A stretch of 64,000 nt of DNA from positions 1,426,001 to 1,490,000 of the forward strand of contig JAMWBK010000005.1 in the NCBI GenBank assembly GCA_029953675.1, in the 5' to 3' direction. Below, piece by piece: positions 56,502 to 64,000 of the stretch. The notes beneath the pieces are model-generated. The model worked only from the letters and a program-made list of their open reading frames with translations, had not been told where the DNA came from and ran no database searches. Each line of letters begins with the position of its first letter. Within the stretch, counting starts at the first letter, position 1. The DNA comes from Rhodosorus marinus. Lineage: Eukaryota > Rhodophyta > Stylonematophyceae > Stylonematales > Stylonemataceae. The translations under genes and the position numbers were made by a program.

Positions 56502-58409
56502 ATGGACCAAAAGCTGGTTTACTCTGTCTTGGAGTTTCTTGAGAATGGAGCGAGGAGCGGAGAAAACATTGAGGTAGCCTCGCAGTGCCTAGCGGATGCT
56601 TACCAGCTGGATCTCAAGAATGAAGAGCAGCGGGCACAACTTTCAGTACAGCCGCATTCCCTCCTGGAGGTAAGGTCTTGAGATCCCGCATTTGTCGGTC
56701 ATTGGATTCAGCAGTTGATTTTAAGCGGGCTCTGCGCGTGCTAGGTATTCGAAGCGGGACTAGCATCCCTAGCGGCTGGCAACAAAGCGGAGCAGCCCAC
56801 TGCGCCCAAGAGCACTTCCACCAATGAAGCTTATGACGCTGCGTTCTCGAAGTTCTTGTCCTCTTTGAAGAAAACGAAGTTCTTTGATGGAGTAGTCGAG
56901 GGTAAGCACATCGCTTGGACCTCAGTTATTACATCGATTCCTGTATGCTGTCTGATTAACGACATCCCGCCATTGCCACTGTTCTGCCACTGTTCTCAGG
57001 CTCTACCGAATTTGACAATCGGGTGAACAAGGCCAAAGCCAAATTCGATGAAAAATTCGCCAAAGTAAAGGATTCTCAGACGAAGACGCCTCCGACCACG
57101 GCCAAGGCCGCCCCGGCCGCTGCGACAGCTCCGAGCTCAACTCCTGAAGCAGTCGAGCCAACACCAGTTGAAAACGACGCTGCTGCAGCTTCGGAAGCAA
57201 CGAACGATTCCAGCAAACAGTTCGCGGAGGATGGAGTGTACGAATACCGCTCCCAAAAAGCTCTGAACAGCAGCTCTTGTACTGAGACGGAAAACCTTGA
57301 TTCTCACGTCCAGGGACGTCGAAGCAGCAGAGGTCTTGAAGAACGAGGGCAATGCTGCAATAAAGGAGCAAAACTTCGAACTGGCGTTGGAGAAGTATGA
57401 CAAAGCTATCGAGATCTACGACACAAACGCGGTTTACTGGTGCAATCGAGCCGCCGCCAAAATTTACCTTGGCAAGTATATGTCCGCCGCCGATGACTGC
57501 AATATGGCGATTGCGCTGGACCCGAAGTATGTGCGAGCAAGGGAACGTCTCGCGAGTGTGTACAGGCACCTCGAGATGCCTGAGGAGCAAGAGAAGGTGC
57601 TTCGAGGTGAGCAAGAAAGTTTCTGCATTTCATGCTGCTCGAAATCCGTGCTCTACTTTGCTTGGTTGTTCCCCATGTACTGAAAGTTTAAGCGCGTGAA
57701 TTCTGCAGAGGCTCTTGCTATCGATCCTATGAACGAGCGCTTGAAGGCCGAAATCGACGAGCTCACTCGAGCAGCAAGTGCACCGAGATCAGCCGCCCCT
57801 GGCGGAATGCCCGGAATGCCCGGTGGAATGCCCGGTGGAATGCCCGGTGGAATGCCCAGTGGAATGCCCGGTGGAATGCCCGGTGGAATGCCCGGTGGAA
57901 TGCCACCCGGCATGCCTCCAGGTGGACCCGACCTCAGCGCCCTGCTTAACAATCCACAGATTGCGCAAATGGCAAATCAGTTCATGCAAAGTGGTGGACT
58001 GCAGCAAATGATGAATAATCCAGAGATGATGCAACAGGCGATGAATATGTTTGGCGGAGGCGGTCCAGGTGGACCACCAGGTGCTCCAGGCGAGGGTGGA
58101 ACCTCAGGTGAACTGAGAACCATTGAATGGTTCATCGGTCCGGCACTTTGCCTATGCTGACCGCAGCCATCCTATCGACGAACAGGTGCACCGGATGCTC
58201 TTCGTGATTTACAGGAAGGCAGGGTTCCGGAGGGAGTACAGGATGCACTCGAGAACAATCCTCAGCTCGCCGGCTTGGCGGAAGAAATTCGACAAGACCC
58301 GAGCGCAGCAATTTCTCGCGCTATGAACGATCCGGAGCTCATGAGCACCATCATGAGCACCGCCGGTAGTTTGTTCGGAGCTCCACCACAGGAGCCACCA
58401 CCGAGCTAA
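56502..58409 (+). CDS. SGTA: SGTA/Sgt2-type TPR co-chaperone with GGMP repeats, 6 exons
   Basis: Small glutamine-rich TPR co-chaperone that links Hsp70/Hsp90 and the GET/BAG6 route for tail-anchored proteins. Exons 56502-56669, 56745-56901, 57000-57237, 57314-57606, 57709-58107 and 58186-58409 give about 492 aa. The N-terminal dimerisation domain starts [20 protein letters not shown] with [11 protein letters not shown] variable charged linker follows (about 110-185), then three TPRs ([60 protein letters not shown]). Next come a (GGMP)n run, an STI1-like [13 protein letters not shown] region, and a second STI1 motif ([30 protein letters not shown]). SGTA normally lacks the GGMP run, which is known from the Hsp70-interacting protein Hip, so the protein mixes features of both; the N-terminus decides for SGTA. 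The donor after FAEDGV is chosen by phase. Confidence 0.88.
57801..57903 (+). repeat. 12-bp coding minisatellite (GGMP repeats)
   Basis: About nine copies of GGTGGAATGCCC, one variant with AGT, inside exon 5 of the SGTA homolog. All three plus frames and the minus frames stay open across it. Confidence 0.95.
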
Positions 58410-60098
58410 GGCATGTTTCCGACTTCCTTCCGCTGTAATTAAAGATATCGAGATTCTAGCGTTGGCTTTTCGCCAGAGCAGACCCTACTGCAGGCGAGAA
58501 GACTACCTCTGGGAATGTATCTTGTGAGATGCTGGGAAGATTTGCTGCCACAGGTCCTGTTGCTCCCTTCTTGGAACGCGCAGTGGTAGATGGAGAGAGC
58601 AACTCATCGGGTTGCGAGGTGAATTTTAGGTATCGGTCGGAGCCGTTTGAACTCTGTTCCGTCAGGGTTTCATCCCCAGTAAATGAAGGGTTCAGATAAG
58701 GTTCTCGACCAATTCTCTGCGCGTCCTTGTTTATACAAACTTCTGCTCATGGATGCAAAGTGGATGTCCGGCTGTAGAACTAGAATCCATTTCCAGTCTG
58801 TCAAAAAAGCCTCTATATCATTCGAATACCAAAGCAGTCGATTTTCAGGTTTCCAGAATCATAACATCAAATTAATAGGAATATCAGAAGCAATTCTCCA
58901 ATTATATCGATACTGTTATTTTTGTAACCAATGAAATTACTCCCACTCGTCCTCATCCAATTACCAAGCATGTTGTTGATAAAATCATCAAAAACGGCAA
59001 ACATGAAATCATGAATTACGAAGCAAATTAGCTTTTTTTAATTTGCTTCGTGGAAGGGGACATCGACCGTGTTCAAATGAGAGGTGGTCTGTTTATGGCC
59101 GCCTTTCTCCGAGCAACGAGGAAAGCCTACTCCTGCATCAACTCGCCAACTCCGATCGGGTGTTCCTCAACGCTGCGTAGACGTAGCCGAGGCTGCACAG
59201 AGAATATGTGAAGATCTGATCCCAACAACGAAAAGACCTAACCCAGCCACCGGGAAGTTGTTTTGGTTTCAGACCATCCCGGTCTGTGTCAAAGAGCATA
59301 GAAAGGGGAGTCCAAAGTGTGCGACTGCTGACTTATTCGTAAACACTAATAACTAGAAGCTGCTTGCACTCCCATATGCCCTTTGCTAAGAAGTGCAGCC
59401 CCGAGAATCTGGCATTCCAGAGGAGGCTTTGAAGTAACTCTCCTTTTTTCAGAGGACGATGTAGTTGAAATACCCAAACCCGAAACTGGTGGGGATGGTG
59501 CAAAAGCGACCGGAGTAGATAGAAAATTGAATCCACAGAGGAATCATCTAGGAGTTTAAAGATTAGTTTGATGTGAAGAGACTCTCAGATCGTTTTTGCA
59601 AGAACGTGAGTTGAAGAAGCTTGTTGATAGTCAGGGAGTGAGGAAAGTTAAGTGGGAAGGAGGTTCTCCTCTGCCGTGTGGGGATCTGTTTTTTTTTGAC
59701 TTTCTAAGCGACTTGAGAGTTTTCTGGTTTTCTTGGGGGGAGGTTTGAAAGGGAGTGAGTTGAGTGGGTTGGGGTGGGGGAAGGTTGGAGTTAGAAGCCA
59801 TCTTACTTGTTCACGCAGTTGTAGTTGAGTTTTTATCGGCTCTGGTGTGATTTTTCGAGGGGGCGGAGTAGGTTTGCATTGGGAAGGTGAATGATTTGGG
59901 GGCTTTGTTGGAGTCGGGGAAGACGTAAAGGAGAGGGAAGGAGTGGCGTAGGGTTGGGGAGGCGACCATGGCGGGAGTTTGTTGAGAGTATTTTGAGTGG
60001 CTTGGTTGGAAGGACTTTGGTTGGAACGACTTGTACGGGGTGAGATTGGTGTGGTTTTTTGGCCGGGGGGCGCCGGTGGGGGTAGCTCTGGTTTTGTA
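58410..60098. other. Intergenic with a perfect hairpin
   Basis: About 1.7 kb between plus-strand genes. No gene is supported. 58860-59040 is AT-rich with a hairpin at 59018-59051. 59640-60060 is G/T-rich and probably the leader of the deubiquitinase gene. Confidence 0.5.
59018..59051. repeat. Perfect 13-bp inverted repeat (hairpin)
   Basis: ACGAAGCAAATTA at 59018-59030 and its exact complement at 59039-59051 flank an 8-nt T-rich loop. Confidence 0.95.
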
Positions 60099-62199
60099 AT
60101 GCTCTTTGGATCCCTTTCGGTTGAGGAATGGCAACAACTTCTCGTGGAAGGAGGAAGAGGACCTGACCTGAGTGTAAGTTGGCTAGGTCTACCGATCTAC
60201 AGAATTAGAGTATTGGAGCCTTTTATGAAAGTACTGAAGCGAACTTGGTGATCGTTAACTGAGAATTCGCAGGCCTCGCAAGAGGAGCAGCACTTGCCGG
60301 AGGAAGAGAAGGTGCGAGAAGCTGTGCAAGCTTTTGGTACCCGCCGTTCTGCTCAAGCATATACTGCGGGAAACCCGCAGTTTGGCCAAGTAACTTCTCA
60401 CATCAAGGCAAACGGGTTCACCGGTTTCCATGCCCAAGGGGAGGGCATCAATGGATTGCAACTGCCTCAGAAGTTCCAGAGAAGCGCAGGAAGACAATCG
60501 GGAACGAGTGCTCCTCAAGTAAGAGAGTTGCTTCGCGACCTTTTCGGCATCCGCGTTTCACCTTCTAAAATACGTCAATTTCTTCCGCGCGAAAGGTACC
60601 AACAACAGATGGGCAAGAGCCAAAGAGCATGGATGTTTCAATGGAAACGTCGTCAACGACAATGTCAAGCAAGCGGAGCTGGGCTGTTGTTGCTTCGTCC
60701 GGTTTACCCAAGGTAAAGCCCGAGGATCTAACAGTAGTGAACGGGCAGGAGATCAAGGGAAGGACGAAAATCCTTGCGAGTAGTTCAGCAAATTACAGGT
60801 CCGCGAAGGAGCCCGTGAAATATTCGTTCTCTCTTGAAGATCACGTTTTCAGTTTGTTTGGAGTTCAGCTAGTTACGACGGTGGACAAGAGGATTCCGAG
60901 AGGGCTAGTCAATGGAGGGAACCGATGCTTTGTCAACGTGGTGATACAGTCACTTCTTTCTTGCTTGCCTTTTCGCCAGCTCCTTGTTACCCTCGAATGC
61001 GTGCCCCCGGACGAGAAAACGCCGCTTCTGGAGAGTTTTGTATACCTCTCAGCTGAATTGTTCAAGGATGAGGGTGACTTTAAGAGGGGTTTGGAACCAG
61101 TGAGACCGGACTTCTTCTTCGCGAGGGCACCGAATCCCAGTCAAGGTAGGTCCAGGCAGTAACGAAGCGTGAGAGACAGTGCACTCATGCCCATGACTAC
61201 TTTTACAGGCCGCGGCTCGCGTGAGGATTCCTTCCTAGCTCTAATGACTGGTGACAGCCAGGAGGACGCTCAAGAGTTTCTGGTACACGCGCTTGATCAG
61301 CTACACGAGGAGACTTTACCAGGGAGCGTTGTCAAATCCACCACCGTCGATGATGACGGTGGTGGGTGGCATGAGGTCGGCCTACGTGGACGTAACGTTG
61401 TTGTACAGAGGAATGAATTTGTTCCATCCTGCATCTCGTCTATATTCGGGGGACTGCAAAGGAGTGAACTTCGACGATATCAGCAGAAACCTTCTGTAAC
61501 TAGAGAAGTAAGAGGCCCAAAAAACGGCCGCGAGCTTCAACTCCGTCCAGGTTTTGACAGTGGTCCTTCGTTTTGACTAGCCCTTCATGTGCCTTCAGCT
61601 AGACATAGAAAATTCGCACGTGCTGAGACTTGAAGACGCGTTAACGCTTTACTTTGAACCTGAATCATTAGAGGACTACACCCTCGAGTCCTCCAAGGAA
61701 ACTGTAGAAGCAAAGAAGCATTATACATTGGATAGACTTCCGAGAGTGCTCATTCTGAACTTGAAGCGGTTCTCGTACAACCCGGAAGCCCGTCAAGGAA
61801 CGAAGATTATGAAGCGGATTGACTATCCCGAGGAACTAGACATCCAACTGAGCTTTTTGTCTTCGAATTTTGTTGCTCCAACACCTGAGCAGAGGAAATA
61901 CAAGCTGACTTCGGTAAGAGCCTACAACCATTTCTGTAGCCCCCGCTTGGTACACTGGTGAACACGATGATTAAGAAAAAGGCATCTCTTGTGGACAGGT
62001 TGTTACACATATTGGTAAGGATATGGTTGGAGGGCATTACACATGTGACGTGAAAATAGGAAACGAACAGGGCGAGAGAATAGCTGGTAGCGAGTGGCTG
62101 CACTGCGATGACAGCACAATTTCTCCGGTCAATAGGAATGCTGTGTTCAATAGCCAGGCGTACTTGCTCTTCTATACAATTGCCGCTGACGCTAGATGA
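60099..62199 (+). CDS. Ubiquitin carboxyl-terminal hydrolase, USP10/Ubp3 type, 6 exons
   Basis: Cysteine protease that removes ubiquitin; USP10/Ubp3/plant UBP24 act on p53-like substrates, ribosomes and COPII. Exons 60099-60173, 60273-60518, 60596-61145, 61209-61507, 61581-61913 and 61999-62199 give about 567 aa. N-terminal 180 residues are disordered. The Cys box is RGLVNGGNRCFVNVVIQSLL (Cys near residue 218, where most USPs have NTC). GDSQEDAQEFLVHALDQLHE follows, then FVPSCISSIFGGLQRSE, and the family mid-part PFMCLQLDIENSHVLRLEDA, HYTLDRLPRVLILNLKRFSY and IDYPEELDIQLSFL. The His box is DMVGGHYTCDVKIG, with the third residue in WLHCDDSTISPVN. All catalytic residues are present. No zinc finger. 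The usual ubiquitin-binding CxxC pairs of the fingers are not seen, as in USP10. Confidence 0.92.
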
Positions 62200-62614
62200 G
62201 ATGAAAGCAGACCCTGACCTCCCGCTCGAACGATCCCTACCAAGCTGACCTCGTCTAATTTCCGACTATATATATCTGAGGGCTATTGCCGAGTCAAGTC
62301 CCTTCCATGGGACAAGTTCGCGAAATGCAGTAATGTTGCCATGATGATCGATTAATATGTAAAAGAGATGTCCTCCGGTACTGCTCCTTATCCTGAGGTT
62401 GGGCTACTGCCCTAGACTTCCCGATGGCGTTCTACCGCTTCTCCTGCCTCTCCCCCTGTACCAAAGCGCTTATCCCCGTGGACTGGTAGGTTGATGGGCG
62501 CGTTCGAGCAGATGACGAGGCGTGAATCCAACATCTTCATTCGAAGACGACGACCGTTGTGCTTCGCTGTTCAAAAATTTCGTCGCCTACTAGTTTCAAT
62601 CGTCCATACCGTTC
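62200..62614. other. Intergenic 3' flank
   Basis: About 415 bp. No gene seen. Confidence 0.45.
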
Positions 62615-63000
62615 TTAAGGATCATCGGAGGCGGACTCAAGCGGGGAGAAGCCAAAGAAGAGAGCGAACTCTCGCGCTTTCCGGGCCACGTTGAGGAAGC
62701 ATCCGAACGGAACTCCCAAGTTGACCCAGCAGGAGAAACTCACCGCTAGAAAAGCAGCCATGAGGCCCCTGCTCCAGCCTGTCTGAGGGTGCCGGTTTGT
62801 AATTTCTGAGCTTCACACCGAACGCCCTGGAAGATGATGAGATGATGACGGCCAGATCGTCGGATTGATGCAGCTTCAAATCTTTTCGTTTGCATGAAAA
62901 GCAGTCATCCACGCGACCCTTCCTCCAGCATCAACGCTCTCACATGAGTCGAGGAGAACCTCAGAACTTCAGCTTCCATCGTGAACGTTCGGGTTTTTGT
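62615..63000 (-). CDS. Possible small membrane protein, 5' end unresolved
   Basis: A minus-strand frame ending at a TAA at 62615 reads GWSRGLMAAFLAVSFSCWVN, LGVPFGCFLNVARKAREFAL, FFGFSPLESASDDP. It has one clear hydrophobic helix and a second amphipathic one. Upstream exons and the start could not be fixed; an acceptor near 62840 and an ATG at 62979 (MEAEVLRFSSTHVRALM) are candidates. I recognise no family, and chance is not excluded. Confidence 0.3.
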
Positions 63001-63293
63001 AGATTTATTAGAGTAGAAGTCTTCATGTCTTCCTCCTCCGCTCTGGGCTTCATACGCTGAAACGTTTAGGAAGATGAGGATCGACGTGTTGGGTTGATAG
63101 ACTGAACGTAGAAGAAGAGGGGCCCTCATACGATCGGATGCTTTTTAACTCCGGTTTTGTTTCTTGCTCATTGGTTATTGATCTATGAGTTCGTTGTTTT
63201 GAAGAAGCAGCTCGTTTTCGAAGTTTGAGGATTTTTTTTTTGTTTCGAGAATGCGGATGTGGATGTCAAGATCCGTTTTGAGCTTCTGAAAGA

Positions 63294-64000
63294 ATGGCTA
63301 TAAAGAGATTGCGGAGAGCTCGGAGGCCTTCGGATGGTGTCCGTGGGATGTTTGTTGAAGGACGGGCGACTGCAAATGGGTTTGATGGGCGCGTGAGTTA
63401 TCGACTGAAACTTGTGCTTGTCTTTACCATCTTCTCGGCGGCTGTTTTCTTGCTTTTGGGAGACTTCGGCACGGTCGGTCGACAGAACTCGGCCGCTAAT
63501 ATCTTTGGGGATCTACCTTCGAATCATCCAGAAGAGTCGCTTTTGCTTGAGAGGCATCGGACAGCAGGTAGCGAGCCTCACGGCGTGGTAACGATTAGCT
63601 TGAAACCGATTTGTTTCTTGAAAAAGTTGTCCATCCATTCTGACTGTGAATTGTTACCTCGCAGGCGCAGGAGGACCGGCCAGTGGACCCTGTCCCAAAT
63701 GGCGACAAAGTCAATCAACATAAAACCAGTTCCGAATCGGAGGTGAAACCTCCTTCTGATCTGGGTCAAAGAATACCTAACACTGAAGCGGCAGGAAATA
63801 ACACTGGTTCTAACGCCGGGGAAGGTGTAAACGCATCTATTTCACTCGCGAACGAGCCGGCTCAAGACGAGCACACGGAAGGCAACTCAACCGGTTCATC
63901 CGGGCAGGACTTGGATACGTCAATAGATGACTTGGAATACAAATACGTGACAGAGCAAGAGTACGTCTGGGCTCCAGCTGAGGGAGGTTTGTCAGGCGAC
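63294..64000 (+). CDS. Type II membrane protein N-terminus, cut by window end
   Basis: Exons 63294-63587 and 63665 onward join in phase 0 through a GTAACG donor. Residues 1-38 are Arg/Lys-rich and cytosolic (MAIKRLRRARRPSDG). One TM anchor follows, LKLVLVFTIFSAAVFLLLGD, then a long polar stem with many Asn-x-Ser/Thr sites (NNTGSN, NASIS, NSTGSS) and acidic residues, still open at 64000 (EYKYVTEQEYVWAPAEGG). This layout is typical of Golgi type II glycosyltransferases or related cell-wall enzymes, but no catalytic domain lies in the window, so the function is open. Confidence 0.7.

Noticed and set aside
57778-58034. Open frames reading Glu-Cys-Pro-Val or Pro-Gly-Ile-Pro repeats
   Set aside because: They are other frames of the 12-bp GGMP minisatellite in the SGTA homolog; the true frame is set by the TPR and STI1 domains.

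Overview
This window is nuclear DNA from a eukaryote, most probably a red alga. Nearly every gene is split by short GT-AG introns, mostly 50-120 nt. Gene models were joined by eye from exon phase and protein similarity. A plastid-type ribulose-phosphate 3-epimerase starts MAFVGG, and a second protein starts MTSFVASG. Phenylalanine near the start of a plastid transit peptide is characteristic of rhodophytes and glaucophytes. With a class II photolyase and a full mitochondrial and peroxisomal gene set, this points to a photosynthetic, intron-containing rhodophyte; the genus cannot be named from sequence alone. There are no operons, tRNAs, rRNAs or CRISPR arrays that I can see.

Layout. 1-9.9 kb: epimerase, an unrecognised minus-strand gene, elongation factor ELOF1, a plastid-targeted degenerate low-molecular-weight tyrosine phosphatase, a small membrane/coiled-coil protein, and a family-16 type methyltransferase. 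10-20.6 kb: WDR55, a small membrane protein, a Vps5/SNX1-type sorting nexin, RuvB-like 2, and a single-exon WD40-RING-pseudokinase fusion. 21-33.5 kb: NatC catalytic subunit NAA30, splicing factor SF3A1, a small coiled-coil gene, DDB1 (about 5.3 kb), and a RAB6-interacting-golgin-like coiled coil. 33.9-39.7 kb: compact ATAD5/ELG1, one small gene, then an AT-rich gene-poor island with palindromes and a foldback element. 39.7-53 kb: CNNM-type transporter, ETF-ubiquinone oxidoreductase, an MFS transporter, peroxisomal SDR, PTRHD1, and class II CPD photolyase. 53-64 kb: an orphan secretory-pathway five-TM protein, SGTA co-chaperone, USP10-like deubiquitinase, and the start of a type II membrane protein cut by the window edge.

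Most genes are housekeeping and unlinked in pathway. Several deal with DNA damage or ubiquitin (DDB1, ATAD5, USP10-like, photolyase, RING fusion), which may be chance. The two most unusual proteins are the WD40-RING-pseudokinase (18468-20564), with a kinase domain lacking most catalytic residues, and the plastid phosphatase-like protein (4792-6169), whose signature loop has lost the essential arginine. The strongest orphan is the signal-peptide/coiled-coil/five-TM protein at 53747-55054. Exon boundaries given below fit reading phase, but alternative splice sites cannot be excluded without RNA data.
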